NCBI GenBank assembly: GCA_026126205.1
Contig: JAHCJP010000004.1
Coordinates: 124,001 to 188,000, forward strand
DNA from: Maricaulaceae bacterium
GTDB lineage: Bacteria > Pseudomonadota > Alphaproteobacteria > Caulobacterales > Maricaulaceae
Direction: 5' to 3'
DNA: 64,000 nucleotides
Shown here: piece by piece, positions 41,963 to 53,650 of the stretch
How the letters are laid out: each line of letters starts with the position of its first letter
How positions within the stretch are numbered: position 1 is the stretch's first letter
Program-made: the position numbers and the translations under genes
The notes under the pieces: model-generated
Told to the model about the DNA's origin: nothing
What the model saw: the letters and a program-made list of their open reading frames with translations, nothing else
Databases searched by the model: none

Positions 41963-42732
41963 GCCGGCAAGAATACGAAATTGTTGACGTAGCCGGGAGC
42001 GTCCACGGCCTCGCGATGGTCGCGGCCTATGTCCAGCCGCGCGCGCGGGACCAGGTGGCCCTTGCGCATGCCGAAGGCGGCGTAGCCGAGGGATTGGTAG
42101 AAATCGAGGTCTTCGCCGAGGTCGCGGCCTGTATGGCGCTCCTCGATTTCGACGATCATCGCCGGCCGGTCGCGTTCGATCACGCCGCGCGCGCCCTCGA
42201 TCACCTGCCGCTCGTGCCCTTCCACGTCCACCTTCATGAACCCGACCGGCGGCGGGTCGAGACTGTCAAGCCGCGCGACGCGCACCGGCACGTCCATGTG
42301 CGGGGCGGCGGCGACCTTGGCCGCGCTCAGCGACGCGTGCTGGTTGGAATAGCGTCCGTCCGCGCCGGGCACCATCAGCGGCGCCTCGCCGTCGCGATCC
42401 GACAGCGCGACCTGGCGGCAGTCGGCGGCCTCGCCCAGCGCGGATTGCAGGAAGGCGTAGAGTTTCGGGTTCGGCTCGAACGCCCACACCGTGCGGCAAT
42501 GCCGGACCATCAGCCCGGTCCAGATGCCGCGGTTGGCGCCGGCGTCGATGGCGGCGCGATCCGGGTCGACGAGGAACGGCAGCAGCCGCAGGCCGGGTTC
42601 TCCGTGGCGCAGCTCGCGCTGGGTGATCCGCGCCAGCTCCATCCACGGCGGCGTGAGCGCGCGTTTGACGCGCTCTTCGAAAGTATGCGGCGGGATCGGT
42701 TTCACGGTTTCGCCTGATCTTGGCGCGCTCAT
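41959..42732 (-). CDS. FkbM-family SAM-dependent methyltransferase
   Basis: A 257-residue FkbM methyltransferase. The SAM-binding strand is AAIDAGANRGIWTGLM (about 59-74), then VWAFEPNPKLYAFLQ, and the FkbM-specific VGFMKVDVEGHERQVIEGA. The family O-methylates sugars or natural products. Coupled (ATGA) to the peptide-binding protein gene; the fusion gene is 49 bases upstream on the same strand. Substrate not predicted. Confidence 0.9.
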   Translation of the reverse strand: MSAPRSGETVKPIPPHTFEERVKRALTPPWMELARITQRELRHGEPGLRLLPFLVDPDRAAIDAGANRGIWTGLMVRHCRTVWAFEPNPKLYAFLQSALGEAADCRQVALSDRDGEAPLMVPGADGRYSNQHASLSAAKVAAAPHMDVPVRVARLDSLDPPPVGFMKVDVEGHERQVIEGARGVIERDRPAMIVEIEERHTGRDLGEDLDFYQSLGYAAFGMRKGHLVPRARLDIGRDHREAVDAPGYVNNFVFLPA

Positions 42733-42781
42733 CTATACGCCGCCCGTCCGGGAAGCGACAGGGGCCGCTCCAGTTGCGGCG

Positions 42782-44410
42782 TCACCCCGTCTCCACCAGC
42801 CGCGACGGATCGGGCTGGCGTTTCCGGGATTCGACGAAGTACAGGCCGCCGGTGTCCCAGCGCTCAACCGCGCCATAGGGCGCCATCGCCGACAGCGAGG
42901 TGTAGTGGGTAATGATCGCCTTGCGCAGCGCATTCGGGTTCTTCGCCACCGTGCCACGGTGCAGCAGCCGCGCATGCCAGACCAGCACGTCGCCCTTGTT
43001 GGCGGTGAAGTCCACTTTCTCCAGCCCGCGTTCGGCGATCTGCGCCTCGAAGAAGGGGGTCAGAACCCGTTCCGAATGGATCGGCCAGGCGCGCGTTTCG
43101 CGCACCTCCTCCGGCACGAAATTCAGGATCTTGCTCTTCTTGATGTGCGGCCATTTGTGCGAGCCGGGAACGAACTGGAACGGGCCGGAGTCTGGCGTGA
43201 TCGCATCCAGAGCAAACCAGCAGGCCAGATACCGCCCGCGCACGTCGTCGGGGTTCAGATAGTCGTCCTGGTGCCAGTCGCGCTGGGTGGTTTTCCAGCC
43301 GGTCAGGTTCAGGTTCATCACCATCGGCTCGCCGATCAGCGCCTCCAGCTGGTCCATCAGCGGCTTGTAGAGGCACAGGTCGCGGATCTCGCGCACCTCC
43401 ATATAGGGCGTCTCGTCGTCCCAGCCGCCGGGAGCGTCGATGCGCTGGCGCACCGCGCAATAGGTGTCGATCAGCTCGTGCGGGATGAAATCGCGCAGGA
43501 TCAGGAAACCCTGTTCGCGCCAGTGTTTCTGCTCCGCCGTCAGGACCTTCTCGTTGACCGTGCTGCGGTCCAGCGGCGCCAGCATGTTGTCGCTGGGCTC
43601 CTCCTCGGCGATGTCGGACCAGCTGATCGAGGCCTTGAACGGGCTCTGGGCGAAGAAGAACAGCTCCTCGTCGCCATCCGGCCCGCCGGCCAGCCGCCAG
43701 CGCGACGCGCCGAAGCCGGCTTTGCGCGCCGCCGCCGCCAGGCTGTCCGGGCTGAAGAACCATTTGCGGACATTGGCCGACAGCTTCGGCCAGCCGGAAC
43801 CCTCCCTGATGCGCGCCCCGGCGTTGAAATTGGTGGTGGTCAACATCAGCAGGCCGCCGGGTTTCAGCCGTTTGCGGCAGGCGCGCAGGAACTCAACGGG
43901 ATCCTTGACGAAGCTGATCACGTCCAGGGCGGACACCGCCTCGAAGGTGTTTTCCGGCAGGGCGGAGTCCTCGATCCGCGCCGTCTCGACCTCCAGCTTC
44001 AGGTATTTGCGCGACCAGTCGGCCAGGTCCGCCCACGGATCGACGCCCTGCACGGTCCAGCCATGCGCCCGGGCGTGGGCGAGGAAATAGCCGGCGCCGC
44101 AACCGGCGTCGAGCAGCGCCCGCCCCCACGGGCCGTCCTTGACGATCCACGGCGTCAGGTCGCGCGCCGCCTCCAGCAGGCGTTCGTACTTGAAGGTCAG
44201 GCCGGACAGGTCCAGCGCCTTCCAGTCATCCATGTAATGGACGCGGTCGAGGTTCGTGAAGTCGAACGCCTCGCCCGGCTGGCGCACGGCCAGCCCGCAG
44301 CCTGAGCAACGCTGAACCGACACCTGCTGGTCCAGCCCGGTCTTGAAATCCGGGTAGAGCAGTTCGAAAGCGCCGCCGCAGGCCGGACAGGCGTCATGCG
44401 TGGTGACCAA
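42782..44410 (-). CDS. Methyltransferase / phytanoyl-CoA dioxygenase fusion
   Basis: A 542-residue two-domain protein. A CPAC-CSGC zinc ribbon (Cys8, 11, 35, 38) leads into a SAM methyltransferase with LLDAGCGAGYF (100-109) and a LKPGGLLMLTT strand near 182-193. From about residue 285 a PhyH-type Fe(II)/2-oxoglutarate dioxygenase begins: the HxD pair His380/Asp382 (DWHQDDYLN), the distal His484 (LLHRG), and FVPGSHKW. The fusion suggests that methylation and hydroxylation of the same substrate are coupled. The neighbouring FkbM enzyme may join the pathway. Confidence 0.9.
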   Translation of the reverse strand: MVTTHDACPACGGAFELLYPDFKTGLDQQVSVQRCSGCGLAVRQPGEAFDFTNLDRVHYMDDWKALDLSGLTFKYERLLEAARDLTPWIVKDGPWGRALLDAGCGAGYFLAHARAHGWTVQGVDPWADLADWSRKYLKLEVETARIEDSALPENTFEAVSALDVISFVKDPVEFLRACRKRLKPGGLLMLTTTNFNAGARIREGSGWPKLSANVRKWFFSPDSLAAAARKAGFGASRWRLAGGPDGDEELFFFAQSPFKASISWSDIAEEEPSDNMLAPLDRSTVNEKVLTAEQKHWREQGFLILRDFIPHELIDTYCAVRQRIDAPGGWDDETPYMEVREIRDLCLYKPLMDQLEALIGEPMVMNLNLTGWKTTQRDWHQDDYLNPDDVRGRYLACWFALDAITPDSGPFQFVPGSHKWPHIKKSKILNFVPEEVRETRAWPIHSERVLTPFFEAQIAERGLEKVDFTANKGDVLVWHARLLHRGTVAKNPNALRKAIITHYTSLSAMAPYGAVERWDTGGLYFVESRKRQPDPSRLVETG

Positions 44411-44488
44411 GACGGGCTCCCTAATTCGCCGCCGAAAACGGAATGATTCCGCAAAGGCCGGGGAAAGGAAACACCCGTCCTGCGCGCG

Positions 44489-45694
44489 TTACGCCGCCGC
44501 CTTGCTTTTCAGCCCCGCCACCCAGCGGTCGAAGACGTTGAAACTGTCCTGCGGGCCGGGGCTGGCCTCGGGATGGTGCTGCACGGCGAACACCGGCCGC
44601 TCCTTGAGGCGGAAGCCGCAATTGGAGCCGTCGAACAGCGACACGTGCGTCTCCACCGCGTCGGCGGGCAGGCTGGCGGCGTCGACGGTGAAGCCGTGGT
44701 TCATCGACACGATCTCCACCTGGCCGGTCTCGTGGTTCTTCACCGGGTGGTTCGCGCCGTGATGTCCCTGGGCCATCTTCACGGTCCTGCCGCCCAGCGC
44801 CAGCGCCAGCAATTGATGCCCCAGGCAGATGCCCAGCATCGGCACGCGCCTGTCGATCAGCGCTTTCAGCGCCGGCAGGGCGTATTCGCCGGTCGCCGCC
44901 GGGTCGCCGGGGCCGTTGGAGACCACCACGCCGTCCGGTTTCAGGGCCAGCACCTCATCCGCGGACGCCTTGCCGGGCAGCACGGCGACGCGGGCGCCGG
45001 CGGCGCGCAGGCGGCGCAGGATGTTGGCCTTCACGCCATAGTCCAGCACCACCACCTTCGGTCCATCAACCGGGCCGAGGGCATAGCCGCCCGGCCAGTC
45101 CCAACCGGCCTCGTCCCAGTCGCCCGCGCTCTCGCGGGCCACGGCGGCGGCCAGTTCCACCCCCTCCATCGGCGGCGCCTCGGCGGCGCGGCGTTTCAGC
45201 CTCTCGACGTCGAAAACCCCGTCCGGCGCATGGGCGATAGCGGCCATCGGCATGCCGGATTCGCGGATACGGCGGGTGAGGGCGCGGGTGTCGATCCCGG
45301 TGACGGCGACGACGCCGCGGCCCTTCAGCCAGGCGTCGAAGCTTTCCTGCGCGCGCCAGTTGGCGGGCGGGGTGATCGGCGCGCGGCTGACCATGCCCAC
45401 GGCGGCGCGGCGGGCGGGGGCGCTGGCGGCCTCCTCATCCTCGGGGTTGGCGCCGACATTGCCGACATGTGGGAAGGTGAAGCAGACGACCTGCCCGGCG
45501 TAGGAGGGATCGGCCAGGATTTCCTGATGCCCGGTCATCGCGGTGTTGAAGCACAACTCGCCCACCGCCTCGCCCGCGGCGCCTGCGCCAAGGCCGTGGA
45601 AAACCGATCCGTCGGCCAGAACCAGAATTCCGGTGGGCCGCCCGGTTGCGCTATCGTGATCGGCCGGGGCTTGATTCTTGGACGGTCCCGGCAT
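44489..45694 (-). CDS. carA: Carbamoyl-phosphate synthase small subunit
   Basis: A 401-residue CarA. The N-terminal CPSase domain has GELCFNTAMTGHQEILADPSY; the class I glutamine amidotransferase domain has SNGPGDP (259-265), the nucleophile Cys290 in GICLGHQ, and HHPEASPGP with the catalytic His. It supplies ammonia from glutamine to CarB. The GTG/ATG frame extends upstream to 45787, but GGAGG before the ATG at 45694 marks the start. Divergent from yqeY. Confidence 0.96.
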   Translation of the reverse strand: MPGPSKNQAPADHDSATGRPTGILVLADGSVFHGLGAGAAGEAVGELCFNTAMTGHQEILADPSYAGQVVCFTFPHVGNVGANPEDEEAASAPARRAAVGMVSRAPITPPANWRAQESFDAWLKGRGVVAVTGIDTRALTRRIRESGMPMAAIAHAPDGVFDVERLKRRAAEAPPMEGVELAAAVARESAGDWDEAGWDWPGGYALGPVDGPKVVVLDYGVKANILRRLRAAGARVAVLPGKASADEVLALKPDGVVVSNGPGDPAATGEYALPALKALIDRRVPMLGICLGHQLLALALGGRTVKMAQGHHGANHPVKNHETGQVEIVSMNHGFTVDAASLPADAVETHVSLFDGSNCGFRLKERPVFAVQHHPEASPGPQDSFNVFDRWVAGLKSKAAA

Positions 45695-45869
45695 ATGTCG
45701 CGCCTCCCTAAGACCAGCGCGCGGCGATAGAGGAAGGCCGGCGCGGAAAATCGCCGGGACGTTAGGCAAGGCCGCATGACGCGTCAAGCAAGGCAGGCTT
45801 AGGGAAAGATCAGTAAATTCAATGCGTTGTATCGCGTCACTGCGCGATCCGCATCAGAGTGAGGCCATC

Positions 45870-46337
45870 ATGGCGCTTCGTGAACGAATCCAGGAAGAAA
45901 TGAAAACCGCCCTGAAGGCGAAGGACGGCGTGCGCCTGTCCACCCTTCGGCTGATCCTCGCCGCGGTGAAGGACCGCGACATCGCCGCCCGCGCCGAGGA
46001 CCGTTGCGAGGGCTGCGGCGAGGCGGAAATTTTCGCCATCCTGCAAAAGCTGGTGAAACAGCGTGAGGAAAGCGCCGACACTTATGAGAAGGCCGGCCGT
46101 CTCGACCTCGCCGAGCGCGAGCGCGAGGAGGCCGCCGTCGTGCGCGAGTTCCTGCCAAAGCCCATGGCGCCTGAAGAGATCGAGTCCGCAGCCCGCGAGG
46201 TGGTGGCGGAGCTGAACGCCGACGGGTTGAAGGACATGGGCCGCTGCATGGGCGTTCTGAAGGAACGCTATGCCGGGCGCATGGATTTCTCGCGCGCCGG
46301 GGCGACGATCAAGACGCTGCTGTCCAACGCCGCGTGA
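45870..46337 (+). CDS. GatB/YqeY domain protein
   Basis: A 155-residue protein of the GatB/YqeY family: ALRERIQEEMKTALKAKDGVRLSTLRLI, the EAEIFAILQKLVKQREES segment, and FLPKPMAPEEIE. The family resembles the tail of the amidotransferase GatB and may bind tRNA. It sits before dnaG and rpoD, as in many alphaproteobacteria. The ATG at 45870 was chosen for the family N-terminus over an upstream ATG at 45822. Confidence 0.92.
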   Translation: MALRERIQEEMKTALKAKDGVRLSTLRLILAAVKDRDIAARAEDRCEGCGEAEIFAILQKLVKQREESADTYEKAGRLDLAEREREEAAVVREFLPKPMAPEEIESAAREVVAELNADGLKDMGRCMGVLKERYAGRMDFSRAGATIKTLLSNAA

Positions 46338-46390
46338 CCTGAGCCGCGCGACTCCGTAAACTACGCGTTTGCGGGGTGAATGCGCGGTCC

Positions 46391-48217
46391 ATGCGGCTTT
46401 CGGAAGACTTCATCGAAGAGATCAAGGCCCGGATCCGGCTGTCGGATCTGGTCGGCCGCAAGGTGCCCCTGAAACGGCAGGGCCGCGAATACGCCGGCCT
46501 GTCGCCCTTCAAGAAAGAGCGCACCCCCTCCTTCTTCGTCAATGACGACAAGCGCTTCTACCACTGCTTCGCCTCCGGCAAGCATGGCGACGCCTTTTCC
46601 TGGCTGATGGAGATGGAGGGGCTGAGCTTCATGGAGGCGGCCGAGCGGCTGGCGGCTGAAGCCGGGCTCAACCTGCCGGCGCCGGACCCGGAAGCGAACG
46701 AACGCGCCGAGCGCCGCAAGGGCCTGATCGAATGGATGGAGGCCGCGCAGGCGTTTTTCCGCAACGCGCTGTCGACGCGCGAGGCCGCTGAGGCGCGCCG
46801 TTATCTGCAGGGCCGCGGCCTGACGCCCGCCGACTGGGAACGGTTCGGGATCGGCTACGCCCCCGATGCGCGCGAGGCGCTGAAGAACGAGCTGGTCGCC
46901 GCCGGCGCCAAGGCAGAAGAGCTGGTCGAATGCGGCCTGCTGATCGCGCCGGAGGACGGCGGCGCGCCCTATGACCGTTTCCGCGGTCGCATCATGTTTC
47001 CGATCCACGATCCACGCGGCCGCCTGGTCGCCTTCGGCGGGCGGGCGCTGCGCAAGGACGCGCGGGCGAAATACCTGAACTCGCCGGAGACGCCGGTCTT
47101 CCACAAGGGGGCGACGCTGTATCGCTATCCCGAGGCGCGCAAGGCCGCAGCGGACCCGAAATCCGGGGCGCGCGGCCTGATCGTCGCCGAAGGCTATTTC
47201 GACGCCATCGCCTTCGCCCGCGCCGGCATGGATCACGCCGTCGCGCCGCTGGGCACGGCGCTGACAGAGGATCAATTGCGGCTGCTGTGGCGCGCCGGCG
47301 GCGAGCCGGTGATCTGCCTGGACGGCGACGAGGCCGGGCGCCGCGCCGCGGGAACGGCGGCCGAACGCGCCTTGCCGCTGCTGGAGCCGGGCCGGACGCT
47401 GCGTTTCGTGTTCCTGGCCGACGGCAAGGACCCGGACGACCTGTTGCGCGAGGAAGGGGCGGCGGCCCTGCGCGCCGCCGTCGCCGGGGCGCGGCCGCTG
47501 GCGGATCTGATCTGGGACCGCGAGGCGGATCTGGAGCCGCTGACCGACCCCGACCGCCGGGCCGGGTTCCGCCGACGCCTGAACGCGCTGCTGGCGAAGA
47601 TCGCCGACACGAGCGTACGCGAGGAATACCGGCGCGAGTTCGACGCGCGGCTGGAGGCGCTGTTCGGCGGCGAACGCCGCCGGCCCGGCTTCCGCCGCGG
47701 CGCCGGTCCCGTCCCGGGACCGACGGGCGAGTTGAAGCGCGCGACGGAAGGCGCGCGCGCCCCCGCATCGGCGCGGATCTTGCTGCTCGCCGCCATCGAA
47801 TGGCCCGAGATCGCCGAAACCCATGCCGAGACGCTGGCGCAACTGGACTGCGGGCCGCTTGACTCGCTGCGCGAGGCCGTTCTAGACGCCTGCTCTTCCG
47901 GGGAAGCTGCGGATGCTGGCGGCTTGCGCGCGGCGTTGCAGGCGCGGGGCCATTCGGAGACGTTGCGGCGGCTGGAGATCGAGAGGGGGCCGATGCGCGC
48001 CGCCCTGGGCGGGGCGGAGGCGACGCCGGCGGAGCGCGGAGAGGCTTGGATGCGGCTGGCCGCTGCTTATATGGAGCGGACGGAAAGACAGACGGGCCGC
48101 GCCGAGATGCGCCGCCGTCTGGAAGAAGAAATCGGCAAGGGCGATGCGGATGGCGTGCGGCGGCTGGTCGAGGCGGCGCGGCGCGCCGGCCCCGGGCGCG
48201 GCGCAGGCGGCGCCTGA
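46391..48217 (+). CDS. dnaG: DNA primase
   Basis: A 608-residue DnaG: an N-terminal zinc-type domain, a TOPRIM core ([15 protein letters not shown] and [11 protein letters not shown]) and a C-terminal helicase-binding domain. It makes RNA primers for replication. In the zinc site only one of the four metal ligands survives: the canonical CPFH is SPFK (Ser38, Lys41), and HCFGCG is HCFASG (Cys59, Ser62). The same reduced site is typical of alphaproteobacterial primases. The start at 46391 ([11 protein letters not shown]) fits the family; the frame also opens at a GTG at 46376. Confidence 0.95.
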   Translation: MRLSEDFIEEIKARIRLSDLVGRKVPLKRQGREYAGLSPFKKERTPSFFVNDDKRFYHCFASGKHGDAFSWLMEMEGLSFMEAAERLAAEAGLNLPAPDPEANERAERRKGLIEWMEAAQAFFRNALSTREAAEARRYLQGRGLTPADWERFGIGYAPDAREALKNELVAAGAKAEELVECGLLIAPEDGGAPYDRFRGRIMFPIHDPRGRLVAFGGRALRKDARAKYLNSPETPVFHKGATLYRYPEARKAAADPKSGARGLIVAEGYFDAIAFARAGMDHAVAPLGTALTEDQLRLLWRAGGEPVICLDGDEAGRRAAGTAAERALPLLEPGRTLRFVFLADGKDPDDLLREEGAAALRAAVAGARPLADLIWDREADLEPLTDPDRRAGFRRRLNALLAKIADTSVREEYRREFDARLEALFGGERRRPGFRRGAGPVPGPTGELKRATEGARAPASARILLLAAIEWPEIAETHAETLAQLDCGPLDSLREAVLDACSSGEAADAGGLRAALQARGHSETLRRLEIERGPMRAALGGAEATPAERGEAWMRLAAAYMERTERQTGRAEMRRRLEEEIGKGDADGVRRLVEAARRAGPGRGAGGA

Positions 48218-48268
48218 CGGCCGGAAAATGGAACAGGATGCGGCGCGCGCCGCGGCGGGAACGGATGC

Positions 48269-50386
<2,118 letters not shown>

Positions 50387-50418
50387 GGCGCGGGGGCGCG
50401 CTCCCGCGAACGGTGTTC

Positions 50419-50841
50419 ATGCCCGTCACCCGCATCCGCGTCGAAACCGCCGGCCCAGGTCTTTATGATTTCACGGACGAGGCCGCGGCTTTCGCGCGCG
50501 CGGCGGGCGCGGGCGAGGGGCTGCTGACCTGTTTCGTGCGCCACACCTCGTGCTCGCTGCTGGTGCAGGAAAACGCCGACCCCGATGTGCGCCGCGACAT
50601 GGCGGAGTTCTTTCGCCGCCTGGTTCCGCCGGGCGATGACCCGTCGATGCGCTGGCTACGCCACACCGCCGAGGGGCCGGACGACATGCCCGCCCATATC
50701 CGCGCCGCGCTGACCTCCGTGTCGGTCAGCGTTCCGGTGGCGGATGGCCGCCTGCTGCTGGGAACCTGGCAGGCCCTGTACCTGTTCGAACACCGTGACC
50801 GCCCCCAGAGCCGTGAGGTCGTGCTGCATCTGTCGCCGTGA
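50419..50841 (+). CDS. yjbQ: YjbQ-family protein (UPF0047)
   Basis: A 140-residue YjbQ. Conserved segments are FVRHTSCSLLVQENADPDV, the WLRHTAEGPDDMPAHIRAAL His-rich site and a GTWQALYLFEHRDRPQSREV end. The family has weak thiamine-phosphate synthase activity in some members; its true role is unclear. The start at 50419 gives MPVTRIRVET; a GTG at 50413 is alternative. Confidence 0.9.
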   Translation: MPVTRIRVETAGPGLYDFTDEAAAFARAAGAGEGLLTCFVRHTSCSLLVQENADPDVRRDMAEFFRRLVPPGDDPSMRWLRHTAEGPDDMPAHIRAALTSVSVSVPVADGRLLLGTWQALYLFEHRDRPQSREVVLHLSP

Positions 50842-50850
50842 CGAAACGGA

Positions 50851-50881
50851 CGCGGGCGGCCCCGGTACGGGACCGCCCGCG
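50851..50881. terminator. Hairpin between convergent yjbQ and the next gene
   Basis: CGCGGGCGG (50851-50859) pairs perfectly with CCGCCCGCG (50873-50881), and the inner CCC/GGG can extend the stem. No T-run follows on either strand, so it is a candidate bidirectional terminator of the GC-rich kind. Confidence 0.5.
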
Positions 50882-50901
50882 CGGGCGTAGGGGCTGACGG
50901 C

Positions 50902-52221
50902 CTAGCAGCCGGCGACGCGATCAACCGTGTCGTTGACGATGCGGTCGCGGTTGGACTGGCGGGCTGGGCCGCGCCGCGAACGGCTGGAGCCCAGAAGCGC
51001 GCCCACCGCGGCGCGCGCCGCCTCGCGGCGCAGGGTGTCCTCGACGATCGAGCACGGGCGCTGGGATTCCGCCGCCGCGTGGCCATCGCCGCTGACATCG
51101 CCCGTGGCGACACGCACGCCGCCGCTGAAGCCTTGCTGCGGCTGGCTGCCCTGCACGCCGGACGCCGCGGGAGCTTGCTGGCCGGGATTTCCGCCGGGGC
51201 AGGTGCCAGCTGCGGCGCAGCAGGCCGGGATCAACCGGCATTCGGCTTCAAGATCGGGCGCCGTATCGGTGTGGACGATACTCGCCTGTGGACGCGAACC
51301 GCTGGTGATGCGCGAGGCAGGCGTGCCGCCGCGCGAGCGACTGGCGAACGCCGTGTCGATCTCATCCGGCTCAATGCCCGCCTGGGGGGCCGGTGTTACG
51401 CTTGCGGCGCGGGCCGGCGTCGCGGACGGGCGCGGGCCGCGGGCGGAGTTGTTGGGATCATGCGGCGCGGCGACGCCCAGCGGCTGGGACGGCTGCGGCG
51501 CGTTGATGCCCCCGGGCGTCTGGGCCACCGTCGGGTGCTCGTCGATGTTGCGGTCGCCCTGATAGAAAATGCGAACCGTCAGTTGCACGCGGCGGACGCC
51601 GGCGTATTCGCCGTTGATGTTCTGGGTCTGGTACTGGCACCAGCCGGCGGCGTTCAGCGTCACCGTGGTTTCGAACACGTCGTCGGTGCGCAGGAACTGC
51701 GCCGCCGACCCACCTTGCTGGACATACTGGGCAAGGCGTTGCTCGACGACCTGAACCGGGTTGAAGCCCAGGGTGACCAGCGCCTGGCTGTCCCAGGTCT
51801 GGGGCAGGTTCATCGGCGTGCTGATCTGGAAATTCACCAGCGTCTGCGACCCGTTCATGGGATGCCGGGCCGAACTGGCCCAGGCGCCCAGCGTCACGAC
51901 GTCGACCCCGTTCGGGGACTGATGCAGAAACACGTTTCCGAACAGGACCTGCGCGCCGCGTGCGGCGGTCGAGGCGTGATTATAGTTCTGGCACCATACC
52001 TGGCCGGACACGTTCACCACCGGATCCGGGCTGATCACGCGCAACAGCCGGTGCGCCGGGTGCGGGCTGCCGGACATGTTGCGGACGGCGACGTTCACCG
52101 CCGGAATGTTGCCGGTGATGACGATGTCATGCACGGGGAAGGACAGTTCAGTGTCCGCCGCCGCGGGCGCCGCCGCGATAGCAAACGCCAGCGCCCCCGC
52201 GAGAAGGGTTGTCGGTTTCAT
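50902..52221 (-). CDS. Exported protein of unknown function
   Basis: A 439-residue protein. A signal peptide ends at about AAADTE (residue 25). The N-terminal half (SFPVHDIVITGNIPAVNVAVRNMSG ... YQTQNINGEYAGVRRVQLTVRIFYQ) looks like a beta-rich domain with two Cys; the second half is Pro/Gly/Ser-rich with a cluster of Cys (LIPACCAAAGTCPGG) and a basic RSRRGPARQSNRDR end. Upstream in-frame codons before 52221 are ignored because the signal peptide starts there. No family recognised. Divergent from the HTH gene across 180 bases. Confidence 0.75.
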   Translation of the reverse strand: MKPTTLLAGALAFAIAAAPAAADTELSFPVHDIVITGNIPAVNVAVRNMSGSPHPAHRLLRVISPDPVVNVSGQVWCQNYNHASTAARGAQVLFGNVFLHQSPNGVDVVTLGAWASSARHPMNGSQTLVNFQISTPMNLPQTWDSQALVTLGFNPVQVVEQRLAQYVQQGGSAAQFLRTDDVFETTVTLNAAGWCQYQTQNINGEYAGVRRVQLTVRIFYQGDRNIDEHPTVAQTPGGINAPQPSQPLGVAAPHDPNNSARGPRPSATPARAASVTPAPQAGIEPDEIDTAFASRSRGGTPASRITSGSRPQASIVHTDTAPDLEAECRLIPACCAAAGTCPGGNPGQQAPAASGVQGSQPQQGFSGGVRVATGDVSGDGHAAAESQRPCSIVEDTLRREAARAAVGALLGSSRSRRGPARQSNRDRIVNDTVDRVAGC

Positions 52222-52401
52222 TTCTGTGTCTCCATGAGTTGGACCGCGCCGGTCCCTCAAAGAGGCGCGGCGATGCGGGGCGCCTTCTGACGAGGTCGCG
52301 GGGTTTCGCACAGATGCAACGGCGCACTGCGGCGCGCACAGCGGGTTGCACGCGGGTTGCAAAGCGTTGCATGCGCGCCGGTCTCGTGAGACTGTCCGTC
52401 A

Positions 52402-53280
52402 ATGAAGCCCGACCGCTTCTCCAAAAAACTCGCCCTGGCGCTGAAGGCGCTGTCGCTCAGCCGCGCCGGACTGGCGGCTGGCCTGAATGTCGACAAGTCG
52501 CTGGTCGGGCGCTGGGTGTCCGGCGCTGTCATGCCGTCCGAGCATAACCTGGCCAACCTCACCCGCTTCATCTCCGAACGCGTCAGCGGCTTCTCCATGC
52601 TGGACTGGGAGCGCGATCTTGACGATTTCGCCGCCGCCATCGGCGCGCAGACGCGCCCGCCGGCGGAGGCGGGGATGCCGGCCTGGTTTCCGGCATCGAT
52701 CCTGGACGAGGCGCGGCGCAACGCCCAGACGCGCGGCTGGGCCTATGAGGGGCTGTGGCTGACGACGCGAGCGTCCAACGACCTTCCCGGGCGATACTTG
52801 CATGATGTGACGATGATCCGCCTGCACCCGGAAGGGGTGATCCGTTTCCGCAGCGGCATCGAGGGCGTGCGTTATGAGGGCGCGGCGCTGTTGCTGCAGC
52901 ACCAGTTGTTCTCCATCGGCGCCGACGCCGATCACGGTTCGCTGATCCTGGGAATTTTCAACGGCGTCACCCGCCAGCGGGCCGAGGTGATCGAAGGTCT
53001 GACGCTGGGCACGCTGCGCGATGCCGGCGGTTCGCCCACCGCCTCGGCCTGCGTGCTGCACCGCATCGGGGACCTGACCGGCGACGCGGCGGAGGACATT
53101 CGCCGTTTCGAAGCCGCGGTGAAACATTACACGCCGCTGGCGCCCGAAGGTTCGGTCTCTCCGGAGGTGCGCGACCACCTGGCCCGCACAGTGACGCCGG
53201 ATGTTCCGGGCTTTATGCGGCTGTTGTTCGCACATTCCATATCGCGCGGCCCGGTGATGAAGGCTGAACAGGCCGGCTGA
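52402..53280 (+). CDS. HTH protein, probable transcriptional regulator
   Basis: A 292-residue protein. The first 60 residues are a Xre-like helix-turn-helix (LALALKALSLSRAGLAAGLNVDKSLVGRWVSGAVMPSEHNLANLTRFI). The remaining 230 residues form an unrecognised domain that may bind a ligand or a partner (WAYEGLWLTTRASNDLPGRYLHDVTMI). It may control the divergent exported-protein gene at 52221, from the shared 180-base gap. Confidence 0.75.
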   Translation: MKPDRFSKKLALALKALSLSRAGLAAGLNVDKSLVGRWVSGAVMPSEHNLANLTRFISERVSGFSMLDWERDLDDFAAAIGAQTRPPAEAGMPAWFPASILDEARRNAQTRGWAYEGLWLTTRASNDLPGRYLHDVTMIRLHPEGVIRFRSGIEGVRYEGAALLLQHQLFSIGADADHGSLILGIFNGVTRQRAEVIEGLTLGTLRDAGGSPTASACVLHRIGDLTGDAAEDIRRFEAAVKHYTPLAPEGSVSPEVRDHLARTVTPDVPGFMRLLFAHSISRGPVMKAEQAG

Positions 53281-53346
53281 CGCGCCTTCGCCTTGGCGGC
53301 GAATCCTTTAGTGTCGGCGAAACACCACCCGTCAGGAGACGCCGCC

Positions 53347-53637
53347 ATGCCCGCGCCCCTCGGCTCCAAAGCCAATCCGTCGCAATTCGACTGCCTGCCG
53401 GACCTGGCCGATGACGAACCCTATTTCGTCATCCGCGCCGACGACCCGCTGTCCAGCGCGCTGGTGGAGCTGCACGCCTATATCGGCGCTGGCCAGGCCG
53501 GGGCCGCGCACAACAAGCTGGCCGAGATCATGGCGATGACCGCCGACCGGGCGCCGCGCCCTTCCGACTCGCCGAAATACCGAGAGACTTTCGCCATATC
53601 GGCGGCGATGGAGCGCTGGCGCGAAGCCAAACGCTAG
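53347..53637 (+). CDS. Small conserved-looking protein, unknown function
   Basis: A 96-residue soluble protein, no signal peptide or membrane helix: PSQFDCLPDLADDEPYFVIRADDPLSSALVELH, then HNKLAEIMAMTADRAPRPS. AGGAGACGCCGCC precedes the ATG at 53347, which is preferred over upstream in-frame starts. No family recognised. Ends 14 bases before the convergent slipin gene. Confidence 0.65.
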   Translation: MPAPLGSKANPSQFDCLPDLADDEPYFVIRADDPLSSALVELHAYIGAGQAGAAHNKLAEIMAMTADRAPRPSDSPKYRETFAISAAMERWREAKR

Positions 53638-53650
53638 GCGTGGCTCGGTC

